The position numbers and the translations under genes are program-made. Shown here piece by piece: positions 6,958-14,778 of a DNA stretch of 15,831 bases. The stretch is taken from positions 1 to 15,831 of the forward strand of contig JAITWW010000081.1 of the NCBI GenBank assembly GCA_031285085.1, written 5' to 3'. Numbering within the stretch: position 1 is the stretch's first letter; each line of letters begins with the position of its first letter. Origin of the DNA: Candidatus Methanofilum arcanum. Lineage in GTDB: Archaea > Halobacteriota > Methanomicrobia > Methanomicrobiales > Methanospirillaceae. Below the pieces are notes generated by a model. The model was not told where the DNA came from, searched no databases, and saw nothing but the letters and a program-made list of their open reading frames with translations.

Positions 6958-7211
6958 GATATACGACACTATTATGCGAAGCATACAGAAAAAAGTCTGA
7001 GAAAACTTCAAAAAGAGGTTTAAGTCCGTATTTTTGACAATATAGATGCTTTTTCAAAAAATCCATTCGCCCACATGAAAAAGAAAAGGTGAGCGTAACA
7101 TCCCACTTTTCTCCCATCGTATAGGAGATTATCGCGTTATTTTTCAGCTTGTACATGAGAAGATTCTGATTTTCGTGCTTGAGGCAATCGAAAGCTGTGT
7201 ATAAGGGATAA
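6954..7211 (+). pseudogene. Broken RelE/ParE-type toxin gene
   Basis: Joined frames read as a RelE-family toxin: MRYT, then HYYAKHTEKSLRKLQKEV, stop, VRIFDNIDAFSKNPFAHMKKKR, then ERNIPLFSHRIGDYRVIFQL, VHEKILIFVLE, NRK and VYKG. The damage comprises an indel near 6965, a TAA at 7021-7023, an indel near 7090, and indels around 7180-7197. The family core (IGDYRVIF, GNRK-like end) is still readable. The ancestral length would be about 85 residues, normal for RelE, a ribosome-dependent mRNA nuclease. No functional toxin can be made from this copy. Confidence 0.8.
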
Positions 7212-7426
7212 GGAGAGGAAGTGCTGTGCTGCATAGTTCTTACGAGTACCCGTTCCTCTTCACTTGGTAGTAGGTCATGTCACAAATGACTTACATTTTT
7301 TAAATTTATATTTAATTAGAAAGGTGGAAATATTCATTTTACACCCCATTCCGTGCATGGGCGGGAAAATTTCTTGAAAAAAGATATTCAGTTGGAATCT
7401 GATCTACCACCCTTTTTTTCAAGCTT

Positions 7427-8713
7427 TCAATCAGAGCTTTCATCTGCAGTCTCTTGGAGAACTTGTGACAAAACGAGCTCTGCAGCACGAAGACTATTTG
7501 GATATCCCCATCCAAAGTAGATATCTCTTCCTTCCTTTCCAAAGTTTTCTGCAGTTTCAGTAAGGATGGTACGCACGTCCTTTGCTGCTAAATTTGAATC
7601 AAGAGACCAGATAAGCGCTGCAACCCCTGCAACTCCTGCTGCTGCCTGACTTGTGCCTGTTTTCTTGCTGTACTTGAGCCCAGGCTCAGGTCCATAGATA
7701 TTCTGCCCAGGAGCTACTAATTCAATAAATATTCCATAGTTTGAAAATATCGAGGTTGATTTTGTCTGAGATATGGAACCAACACAGATAACATCGGAAA
7801 GATCAGAAGGATAATGCGAAGCATTACTCTGATCATTTCCTGCAGATGCAATGATCAATGAGCCTTGTTTTTTTGCATAAGAGATGGCTTGTGCTTCAAT
7901 ATCTGAGTACTTTTTCCCACCATACCCTAGTACAATCACCTCTGCCCCTGCCTGTGCTGCATGGTAGATACCCATAGCAGAGTATGATGCACGGATGCCA
8001 ACCCCTTCTTTATATACGGTTTCAGAGAGGATCAAAACCGGAGCAATGCCTGACATACCCATGAAATTATTCGTAGTTGCTGCAATTATTCCTGCAAGGT
8101 GGGTTCCATGTCCATTTGTATCAATGATACGAGGAGTGCCATGCACCCAGTCATAGCTTGCTGCATGATATGTTCCTAGAAGATCTGGGTGAGTGAAATC
8201 AACTCCAGTGTCAACAACTGCAACAGTAAGGTTCAAACGAGGGAGATAGGTGGCCTGTGCAAACTCCCATGTCTGTGGCACCTGCATCATCTGCAGTCCC
8301 CATTGTTGCGAAAAAAGAGGATCATTCACAGATGCCTCAAAAGCTTCTTCCGTGCTCACCGTTTCAGGCCACCTTATCTCATCATCAGAGATTTGTTTGA
8401 GACCTGGGAGGAGAAAATACGGATCCCGAACCTGGTGAGGAGAAGCAGAATGCGCAGTTATTGCAATAAATGCAAGATCACATGAGATAAGATCAACTGT
8501 TGTTGTCTGGTTGTATGGATCCTGTGCAAGGAGATCAAGGGCAGCAAGCATCTCCTCACCCGAATAAAACTGAAGAATGAGATGATACTCCGGGAGATGG
8601 GAAAGAGATGTATCAGCTCCTGCACCTGATGCACAGAGAAGCACAAATATAAACCATATATGGCAGAGAAAAAATACTCGCACAATTCGCTGTGCTATCT
8701 GTTTCTCATCCAA
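7427..8713 (-). CDS. Secreted subtilisin-like serine protease (intact triad)
   Basis: This S8 family protease is 428 residues from a TTG at 8713; upstream ATGs at 8734 and 8743 are less likely. The TTG is preferred because it aligns with the paralogue's TTG, follows a GGGGGATGG ribosome binding site, and sits about 37 bases after a TATA box that would exclude the ATGs. A signal peptide (FFLCHIWFIFVLLCASGAGA) and a propeptide-like segment (about 38-120) precede the catalytic domain. The triad is D168 (VVDTG), H202 (NGHGTHLAG) and S355 (GTSQAAAG), with oxyanion N293 (ASAGND). It would act outside the cell on proteins; the natural substrate is unknown. It is the downstream member of a tandem pair and carries 11 extra residues at the C-terminus (QVLQETADESSD replaces the paralogue's stop). 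Confidence 0.88.
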   Translation of the reverse strand: MDEKQIAQRIVRVFFLCHIWFIFVLLCASGAGADTSLSHLPEYHLILQFYSGEEMLAALDLLAQDPYNQTTTVDLISCDLAFIAITAHSASPHQVRDPYFLLPGLKQISDDEIRWPETVSTEEAFEASVNDPLFSQQWGLQMMQVPQTWEFAQATYLPRLNLTVAVVDTGVDFTHPDLLGTYHAASYDWVHGTPRIIDTNGHGTHLAGIIAATTNNFMGMSGIAPVLILSETVYKEGVGIRASYSAMGIYHAAQAGAEVIVLGYGGKKYSDIEAQAISYAKKQGSLIIASAGNDQSNASHYPSDLSDVICVGSISQTKSTSIFSNYGIFIELVAPGQNIYGPEPGLKYSKKTGTSQAAAGVAGVAALIWSLDSNLAAKDVRTILTETAENFGKEGRDIYFGWGYPNSLRAAELVLSQVLQETADESSD

Positions 8714-8810
8714 AATTCCATCCCCCAGCTCCATAATAGGCATCCCTATAAAATCTGATTGCTAGTATGTGTCTGTGTCTAGGAATATTAAGGATCAAGA
8801 TCGGATCTTC
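8714..8810 (-). promoter_or_regulatory. Upstream region of subtilase copy 1, shared with copy 2
   Basis: ATTTTATAG (8754-8746) is the probable TATA box. The block up to about 8806 (tactag..., gatcttgatccttaa) is clearly alike to the region before the second subtilase, so the promoter was duplicated with the gene. GGGGGATGG just before TTG 8713 is the ribosome binding site. Confidence 0.55.
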
Positions 8811-8901
8811 GCCAGCATGGTGAGGACATGCCTACCGTGATACATCCAATCCGCTTTCGCAGATCTAAAAACCAGAGGTTTCACCAAATAACTCAGAGAG
8901 G

Positions 8902-10155
8902 TTATGACAAAACAGACTGTGCAGCACGAAGGCTATTTGGATATCCCCACCCATAGTAGATATTTCTTCCTTCCTTTCCAAAATTTACTGCAGTTTCAAT
9001 GAGGATGTTATGCACATCCTGTGCCGTTAAATGTGGATCAAGAGACCAGATAAGCGCTGCAACCCCTGCAATTCCTGCTGCTGCCTGATTTGTGCCTGTT
9101 TTCTTGCTGTACTTGGATCCAGGTGCAGGTCCATAGATATTCTGCCCAGGAGCTACAAAATCAACAAACACTCCATAGTTTGAGAATGTCGAGGTTGATT
9201 CCATCTGAGATAGGGATCCAACACAGATGACATCGGAAAGATCAGAAGGGTAATGCGAAGTATTACTCTGATCATTTCCTGCAGATGCAATGATCAATGA
9301 GCCTTGTTTTTTTGCATAAGAGATGGCTTGTGCTTCAATATCTGAGTAGTTTTTCCCACCATACCCTAGTACAATGACCTCTGCCCCTGCCTGTGCTGCA
9401 TGATAGATACCCATAGCAGAGTATGATGCACGAATGCCAACCCCTTCTTTATATACAGTCTCAGAGAGGATCAAAACCGGAGCAATGCCGGATACACCAA
9501 TGAAATCCTCTGTAGCTCCTGCAATTATTCCTGCAAGGTGAGTGCCACCTCCATTTGTATCAATAATATGAGGAGTGCCACTCACCCAGTCATAGCTTGC
9601 TGCATGATATGTGCCTGCAAGATCTGGGTGAGTGAAATCAACACCAGTGTCAATAACTGCAACAGTAAGGTTAGAACGAGGGTAAAATGTGGTATTTGCA
9701 AACTCCCATGTCTGTGGCACCTGCATCAGATGTAGTCCCCATTGTTGCACAAAGAGGGGGCTATTCACAGATACCTCGAAAATTTCTTCCGTGCTCACCG
9801 TTTCAGGCCACCTTATCTCATCATCAAGAACTTGTTTGATACCAGGGAGGAGAAGATAGGGCTCTTTGATCTGCTGGGGAAGAGCAGGATGCGTAGTTAT
9901 TGCAATAAATGCAAGATCACATGAGATCAGATCAACCGTTGTTGTCTGATCATATGGTTCCTGTGCAAGAAGATCAAGGGCAGTAAGCATCTCATCACCA
10001 GAATAAAACTGAAGAATGAGGTGATACTCTGGGAGATGGGAAAGGGATGAATCAGCTCCTACGCCATATGATGTACAGAGAAGCGCAAGTATAAGCCATA
10101 TATGACACAAAAGAAATACATGCACAATTCGCTTTGTTATCTGTTTCTCACCCAA
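8902..10155 (-). CDS. Subtilase-fold pseudo-protease (catalytic His and Ser replaced)
   Basis: This close paralogue of the downstream subtilase has 417 residues and an unbroken frame. It has the same signal peptide (HVFLLCHIWLILALLCTS), propeptide-like segment and fold. D169 (VIDTG) and oxyanion N294 (ASAGND) remain. The catalytic His is Gly203 (NGGGTHLAG; GGT versus CAT in the paralogue) and the nucleophile Ser is Asn356 (GTNQAAAG; AAT versus AGT). It cannot work as a normal subtilisin. The TTG start at 10155 is supported by a strong AGGAGGTG (10167-10160) and a TATA box about 35 bases upstream. A role as an inhibitor, scaffold or substrate decoy for the active twin is conceivable but unproven. 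Recent inactivation without a new role is the alternative. Confidence 0.88.
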   Translation of the reverse strand: MGEKQITKRIVHVFLLCHIWLILALLCTSYGVGADSSLSHLPEYHLILQFYSGDEMLTALDLLAQEPYDQTTTVDLISCDLAFIAITTHPALPQQIKEPYLLLPGIKQVLDDEIRWPETVSTEEIFEVSVNSPLFVQQWGLHLMQVPQTWEFANTTFYPRSNLTVAVIDTGVDFTHPDLAGTYHAASYDWVSGTPHIIDTNGGGTHLAGIIAGATEDFIGVSGIAPVLILSETVYKEGVGIRASYSAMGIYHAAQAGAEVIVLGYGGKNYSDIEAQAISYAKKQGSLIIASAGNDQSNTSHYPSDLSDVICVGSLSQMESTSTFSNYGVFVDFVAPGQNIYGPAPGSKYSKKTGTNQAAAGIAGVAALIWSLDPHLTAQDVHNILIETAVNFGKEGRNIYYGWGYPNSLRAAQSVLS

Positions 10156-10249
10156 ACTCCACCTCCTATCTCAATATAGATATTTCTATAAAATATGATC
10201 TCTAGTACATATCTATTGCCAGGAATTTAAGGATCAAGATCGAAGCTTC
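10156..10249 (-). promoter_or_regulatory. Promoter and Shine-Dalgarno of subtilase copy 2
   Basis: ATTTTATAG (10194-10186) is the TATA box. AGGAGGTG (10167-10160) is a near-perfect match to the 16S tail, 4 bases from the TTG start. The block to about 10249 matches the upstream region of copy 1. Confidence 0.6.
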
Positions 10250-10404
10250 ACACAGAGTTCATATTGAGAAGAAAGTTGTGCCTTGTTGCCATTCGATCCT
10301 CTTTTTTCATGAAAGCGCGAGAACATCACATGAAAATAAAAACAAGCCACCGACACCTATTTTTTAAATGATAGTATGAAAGATAAAGAGAGATGTTCTA
10401 ATAG

Positions 10405-10480
10405 TTTGAAAATCAAAATATATGATATCTAAAAGTATGATTTTCAAATTTTTTGAAATTTGTACTTCTTGAAAATTGAA
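10405..10480 (+). promoter_or_regulatory. Cluster of inverted repeats upstream of the MarR gene, candidate operator
   Basis: TTTGAAAATCA (10405-10415) and TGATTTTCAAA (10438-10448) are perfect 11-bp arms. CAAATTT (10445-10451) and AAATTTG (10456-10462) form a second repeat that overlaps the first. A third TTGAAAATTG follows at 10469. They lie 36-110 bases before the start, suiting autoregulation by a MarR dimer. The rest of the gap (10250-10404) shows no gene. Confidence 0.45.
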
Positions 10481-10515
10481 TATTTGAGAATAGAACTTTA
10501 TTGGAAATATGGCAG

Positions 10516-10959
10516 ATGACAGACAACAGATATGAACCACCCCAAAAATTGGTTGAATCTCTGAACGAATCCTTGCTTGAGTTTTTTGATAAATTCACGT
10601 CATGGGAATCATCAGTCATTCAATCGGGACCACTCAAGATCTCAGATGTCCATGCAATTGAGATCCTTGGCCATTATGGAGAGATGAATATGAAAGAGCT
10701 TGCACAGCGCCTTGGAGTCACGACTGGAACAACAACAGTAACGGTAGATAGACTTGAACGTGGGGATTTTGCCTACAGAAAGCGGGCAGCGTCAGATAGA
10801 CGTTCCTATATTATCGAACTTACTGATGCAGGACATGCTGCATATCTAGAGCATCATCGCCATCACCTTCACCTGGCCCATGATCTCATATCAAAACTTG
10901 GTGAGGAAGAGGCTGAATCTCTCCTTCATCTCCTTCGAAAAGCAAATGAGTATTTTTAA
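10516..10959 (+). CDS. MarR-family regulator, possibly zinc-responsive (AdcR-like)
   Basis: The frame opens at a TTG (10501), but the ATG at 10516 gives a 147-residue protein with a normal MarR start. The winged helix-turn-helix (about 56-104) includes MNMKELAQRLGVTTGTTTVTVDRLERGDF and the DRRSYIIELTDAG wing. Long N- and C-terminal helices form the dimer. His46 at the start of helix 2 and E112-H113-x3-H117 in the histidine-rich C-terminal helix (EHHRHHLHLAH) match the spacing I recall for the AdcR zinc ligands (H42, H108, H112). The next gene is a zinc/cadmium exporter. Control of that gene is inference. The equivalents of the second AdcR site (Cys30, Glu41) are not evident. No clear Shine-Dalgarno is present. 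Confidence 0.8.
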   Translation: MTDNRYEPPQKLVESLNESLLEFFDKFTSWESSVIQSGPLKISDVHAIEILGHYGEMNMKELAQRLGVTTGTTTVTVDRLERGDFAYRKRAASDRRSYIIELTDAGHAAYLEHHRHHLHLAHDLISKLGEEEAESLLHLLRKANEYF

Positions 10960-11125
10960 ATCAAAAAAGTGATGAAGCAGATTTCTGCCGTAAAAAGATA
11001 CTAAGAAACTGCGTGGAAATAGATTTCACACCATGTTTATCAAGATGATTGGTTGACAAAGGGAGAATAACTCCATTTCTTGTGAAATTTCTCCTCAAGT
11101 AGATTCACGTCACTCAATGATAAAG

Positions 11126-11194
11126 TTTAATATTAAATACCCTACATAAAACCACATAACACCACAAATATAGGAACAATTATTTATAAGGGAT
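11126..11194 (+). promoter_or_regulatory. Candidate promoter/operator and RBS of the zinc ATPase
   Basis: TTTAATATTAAA (11126-11137) is a perfect 12-bp palindrome that could be the TATA element or an operator; transcription would start near 11157. AAGGGAT (11188-11194) lies 6 bases before ATG 11201. No gene is seen between 10960 and 11200. Confidence 0.4.
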
Positions 11195-11200
11195 AATTAC

Positions 11201-13321
11201 ATGATAAAAACCTATACCCTAAAAGGATTGAACTGTGCGAACTGCGCGGCGAAGATTGAAAACTCCGTAAAGGCGTTAGAGGGTGTTTCATTCGCTTCGG
11301 TAAACCTTATAACCTCCACACTGAAAGCAGAAGTGAATGAGAGCCACGCAAAGAGTATTAAATGGGGCATAGATGGCATTGTACATAAGTACGAACCCGA
11401 TGTTATCGTAATCGAACATGAAGAAAAGGAACATAGAATCCATGACAACCATGGCCACAGCCATAACGAAAGCGATAACTCAGAGATTAGCAAGCTCATC
11501 ATTGGCAGCATCATTTTTGGGGCTGGTATATTCATTTCACATTTTTTCAGTGATAATCCATACATTCCTTTTGTTGCTTTTGTCGCAAGCTATCTTATCC
11601 TCGGTGGAGAAATCGTCCTACGCGCCCTTAAAAACATTACGCGTGGTCAAATATTTGACGAAAATTTCCTCATGAGCGTCGCCACAATAGGTGCATTTGT
11701 CATTGGCAACTATCCTGAAGCCGTCGCTGTTATGCTGTTCTATCGGGTTGGCGAGTATTTTCAGGGAATGGCGGTGCGCAGATCAAAGAGCTCCATTACC
11801 GAACTTATGGATATTCGCCCTGACTTTGCCAATGTGCACAAAAACGGTGAAATCATAAAGGTTTCCCCTGATACAGTGAGCATTGGCGAGATCATTATGG
11901 TAAAGGCAGGTGAAAAAATACCTTTAGATGGTGTAGTTATTGAGGGTGAAGCCATGCTTGATACAATGGCACTGACTGGGGAATCAATCCCACGAAAAGC
12001 GGCAGTTTCTGATACCGTACTGTCTGGTTGCATCAACTTAAACGGCGTATTAACCATTGAGGTGACAAAAGCCTTTGGTGAATCCACAGTTGCTAAAATC
12101 ATAGACCTTGTAGAAAATGCTGGAAGCAAAAAAGCACCTGCTGAGAATTTTATTACCAAGTTTGCACGGTACTACACCCCTGTTGTCGTGGGATTGGCGG
12201 CTTTGATTGCCATTATCCCGCCGCTCATCTTTAGCGGCGTATGGTCTGAATGGATAAGCAGGGGATTGATATTCCTCGTAATTTCCTGCCCTTGTGCGCT
12301 TGTTATTTCAATTCCTCTCAGCTTTTTTGGCGGCATCGGTGGAGCGTCTAAAAAAGGAATTCTCGTCAAAGGCGGCAATTATTTAGAAGCCTTGAATGAT
12401 CTCGAAATTGTTGTGTTTGACAAAACAGGTACGTTGACAAAAGGAGTTTTCAAAGTAACAAGCATTCAACCGTCGAACAAACTAACAAAAAGCAAATTGC
12501 TGGAGCTTGCCGCTAAAGCCGAAGCCTTTTCCAATCACCCAATTGCGCTATCCATATTACAGGCTTATGGGGGTGATGTACATAAATCTCTGCTTTCGGA
12601 GTATAAGGAAATAGCAGGACATGGTGTAAGCGTTAAATCAGGAGATAAAACCATACTTGCTGGAAATTATAAACTGATGAACCTGATGGGTATTTCGTGC
12701 GAGGAATCGCAAAATATAGGAACAAAAGTTTATGTTGCTGTAGATAATCTGTTTGCGGGTTGTATAGTTATTTCAGACGAAATGAAGTCTGACAGCAAAA
12801 ATACTATTCTTGAGCTAAAGAAAAAAGGTGTTCGAAAAACAGTCATGCTCACTGGTGATAATCCACAAATAGCGGAAGCTATCGCAAAAGAATTAAAAAT
12901 TGACGAGGTTTACGGAGGGCTTTTACCCAACCAAAAAGTTGAAAAAGTTGAGATGCTTAACGGGTCAAAACACCCCAAAGGAAAACTCGCTTTTATTGGC
13001 GATGGTATCAATGACGCACCTGTATTAGCAAGAGCGGACATCGGAATCGCGATGGGGGGATTAGGCTCGGATGCGGCGATTGAAGCCGCAGACGTGGTGT
13101 TAATGACCGATGAACCCTCAAAACTTCTCGACGCAATCAACATTGCCAGATTTACAAAACGCATTGTTTGGCAGAATATCATCTTTGCTTTGGGTACCAA
13201 GGGGATCTTCTTAATACTCGGTGCTTTCGGTGTCGCAGAGATGTGGGAAGCCGTGTTTGCTGATGTGGGGGTATCCCTCCTCGCTGTTCTAAATGCTACA
13301 AGGATCGGGAGAATGAAATAA
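11201..13321 (+). CDS. zntA: Zn2+/Cd2+/Pb2+-exporting P1B-type ATPase
   Basis: The 706-residue protein is complete. An N-terminal heavy-metal-associated domain carries C12-x-x-C15. A His-rich linker (HRIHDNHGHSHNE, about 78-90) is a further metal-binding patch. The core has TGES (259-262), the transport site C363-P-C365, phosphorylated D407 in DKTGT, HP at 446-447, and GDGINDAP (600-607). A Lys in LGTKGIF (667) and an Asp in FADVGVS (688) are the signature of the zinc subgroup (P1B-2). It pumps divalent soft metals out across the cytoplasmic membrane using ATP. Codon choice differs from its neighbours, with many GCC/GGC/CGC and GAA, and the protein looks like Firmicutes CadA/ZntA types (impression only), suggesting lateral transfer. 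It sits 241 bases after the MarR gene. The stop overlaps the ATG of a 28-codon ORF. Confidence 0.92.
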   Translation: MIKTYTLKGLNCANCAAKIENSVKALEGVSFASVNLITSTLKAEVNESHAKSIKWGIDGIVHKYEPDVIVIEHEEKEHRIHDNHGHSHNESDNSEISKLIIGSIIFGAGIFISHFFSDNPYIPFVAFVASYLILGGEIVLRALKNITRGQIFDENFLMSVATIGAFVIGNYPEAVAVMLFYRVGEYFQGMAVRRSKSSITELMDIRPDFANVHKNGEIIKVSPDTVSIGEIIMVKAGEKIPLDGVVIEGEAMLDTMALTGESIPRKAAVSDTVLSGCINLNGVLTIEVTKAFGESTVAKIIDLVENAGSKKAPAENFITKFARYYTPVVVGLAALIAIIPPLIFSGVWSEWISRGLIFLVISCPCALVISIPLSFFGGIGGASKKGILVKGGNYLEALNDLEIVVFDKTGTLTKGVFKVTSIQPSNKLTKSKLLELAAKAEAFSNHPIALSILQAYGGDVHKSLLSEYKEIAGHGVSVKSGDKTILAGNYKLMNLMGISCEESQNIGTKVYVAVDNLFAGCIVISDEMKSDSKNTILELKKKGVRKTVMLTGDNPQIAEAIAKELKIDEVYGGLLPNQKVEKVEMLNGSKHPKGKLAFIGDGINDAPVLARADIGIAMGGLGSDAAIEAADVVLMTDEPSKLLDAINIARFTKRIVWQNIIFALGTKGIFLILGAFGVAEMWEAVFADVGVSLLAVLNATRIGRMK

Positions 13322-13407
13322 TGAAAAGCCAGAAGATTTTTAGAGTCATTCTTTCGCTTGCTATGACTCGTGAAAGCTTACACAAAAAGCTGCTTTTCAC
13401 CAGCTAG
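13321..13407 (+). pseudogene. 28-codon ORF overlapping the ATPase stop, possible gene remnant
   Basis: MKSQKIFRVILSLA starts in a TAATG overlap with the ATPase stop, as a translationally coupled gene would. It looks like the basic-plus-hydrophobic start of a small membrane or exported protein, but the frame becomes polar after residue 14 and stops at 13405. It may be the truncated N-terminus of a gene that travelled with the ATPase. Chance is also possible. Confidence 0.3.
13370..13400 (+). terminator. Hairpin after the zinc ATPase
   Basis: GTGAAAGC (13370-13377) pairs with GCTTTTCAC (13392-13400), with one bulged base. No long T-run follows, so termination is uncertain. Confidence 0.3.
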
Positions 13408-13473
13408 GAATGGTTGCAATTGTTTTGAACTCAGCGCGGTTGTTATGAGGCCAAAAGAGAGTACTTTCAAAAA

Positions 13474-13513
13474 ATCATCAGAGATCATCAGAGATCATAA
13501 CAGATCATAACAT
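13474..13513 (+). repeat. Four 10-bp tandem repeats upstream of the antiporter
   Basis: The units ATCATCAGAG, ATCATCAGAG, ATCATAACAG and ATCATAACAT stand head to tail, ending 28 bases before the antiporter ATG. Ten bases is close to one helical turn, so the copies present the same face of DNA. Confidence 0.8.
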
Positions 13514-13541
13514 CTTAGAACTCAAAAAATAATAGAGAGAT

Positions 13542-14744
13542 ATGATACCAGGTGGAGAAGCATTATACTCCCCAGCATTTCAGGTATCTCTCCTGCTAGC
13601 GGTAGCACTTGGAGGATATCTGCTTGCATCACGGATGAACCAGTCTGCAGTTGTTGGTGAGATTCTCGCTGGCCTTGTCGTTGGTCCGAGTGTACTTGGA
13701 CTCATTACCTATACTGATTTTGTAGCAGCACTGGCAGAACTTGGTGCCATTATCATGCTTTTTGTTATTGGTTTTGAGTTTAATATCCGTGATCTTACAA
13801 ATAGTACATATGGTGTTATTGGATTCTTTGGCGTTTTAGTTCCATGGGTTGGTGGATATATAGTCGCGGTAGAGTTTGGATATTCATTTTCAACTGCAGT
13901 GGTTATTGGGGTGGCACTGACCGCAACAAGTATTGCGATAACCGCAAATGTGCTTCGAGAGATGGGGGTGCTTCATACTGAGGTTGCAAAGGCCATTATC
14001 GGGGCTGCGGTCATTGATGATATTCTCTCCCTTATTGCGCTGTCATTATCTATTGAGCTGATCTCTGGTTCTCTTTCATTTGACACAGCTGTGTTTCTTC
14101 TCATAAAACAGATTGGATTCATAGCTATTGCAAGCCTGGTTGGGCATTATATTATATCACGATGGCTTCACTCATTTGATAAAAGCCCATTCGCACGCAA
14201 ATATCCGGAGTTCATCTTTATCTTTGCTATCATGATGGCGTTTTTGTACGCCTCATTTGCAGAATTTATTGGAATGTCAGGCATTATTGGTGCATTCATT
14301 GCGGGTGTGTCGTTCTCTCAGTGTATTTCATTTAAGCATAGTCATAGTATCAAGGGAGGAGCAAACTATCTCTATATCATCTTTGCCTCGATGTTCTTTG
14401 TCTCTCTTGGTGTTCTTGTTGATCTGCACCATCTTACGCCTCATATTCTGATCTTTGCGCTCGTGCTTATTGCAATCGCAATAATTACGAAGCTTATTGG
14501 TTGTGGGCTGTCTGCAAAGCTTATGGGCATGAATACCAAAGACTCACTTATTCTTGGATTTGGAATGGTTCCACGTGGAGAGGTTGCCATGATCGTTGGT
14601 TTAATGGGGCTGAATATGGCATTGATTGGGCAGGATATCTATATCGCGATCCTGCTGATGAGTCTTCTCACCACGATTTTTACTCCAATCATATATCGTG
14701 GTTGGTTGTATAAGGATCTCAAAAAAGAAGGTGAACCAACCTGA
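13542..14744 (+). CDS. CPA2-family cation/proton antiporter (KefB/NapA-like)
   Basis: The 400-residue integral membrane protein has about 12 hydrophobic segments. Family marks are GEILAGLVVGPSVLG (39-53), the ELGAIIMLFVIGFEF segment (66-80), SIAITANVLREMG in the unwound helix region, and the paired acidic residues D159-D160 in VIDDILSLIA. A PRGEVAMIVG helix near the end carries the conserved basic residue. The two Asp suggest electrogenic Na+/H+ exchange as in NapA, though K+/H+ exchange cannot be excluded. No regulatory TrkA-N domain is attached, unlike full KefB/KefC. The ATG at 13542 has a weak GAGAGAT ahead of it. It is not in an obvious operon with the ATPase, since 220 bases separate them. 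Confidence 0.88.
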   Translation: MIPGGEALYSPAFQVSLLLAVALGGYLLASRMNQSAVVGEILAGLVVGPSVLGLITYTDFVAALAELGAIIMLFVIGFEFNIRDLTNSTYGVIGFFGVLVPWVGGYIVAVEFGYSFSTAVVIGVALTATSIAITANVLREMGVLHTEVAKAIIGAAVIDDILSLIALSLSIELISGSLSFDTAVFLLIKQIGFIAIASLVGHYIISRWLHSFDKSPFARKYPEFIFIFAIMMAFLYASFAEFIGMSGIIGAFIAGVSFSQCISFKHSHSIKGGANYLYIIFASMFFVSLGVLVDLHHLTPHILIFALVLIAIAIITKLIGCGLSAKLMGMNTKDSLILGFGMVPRGEVAMIVGLMGLNMALIGQDIYIAILLMSLLTTIFTPIIYRGWLYKDLKKEGEPT

Positions 14745-14768
14745 AACTCTTTGATTCCACCTTTTTTC
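14721..14768. terminator. Convergent-gene terminator
   Basis: AAGGTG (14728-14733) and CACCTT (14758-14763) are inverted. A T6 (14762-14767) follows on the plus strand and A6 (14721-14726) gives a T-run on the minus strand. It lies at the converging ends of the antiporter and the NimA-like gene. Confidence 0.4.
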
Positions 14769-14778
14769 GACAAAAGAA

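Noticed and set aside
6881..7234. Minus-strand 117-residue ORF
   Set aside because: It overlaps the antitoxin and the recognisable toxin remnant on the plus strand and has no family features.
10967..11010. Possible C/D-box sRNA (GTGATGA near 10970)
   Set aside because: No D box (CTGA) or C'/D' pair at suitable spacing.
11212..11565. Antisense ORFs within the zinc ATPase
   Set aside because: They are shadows of a well-supported gene with complete motifs.
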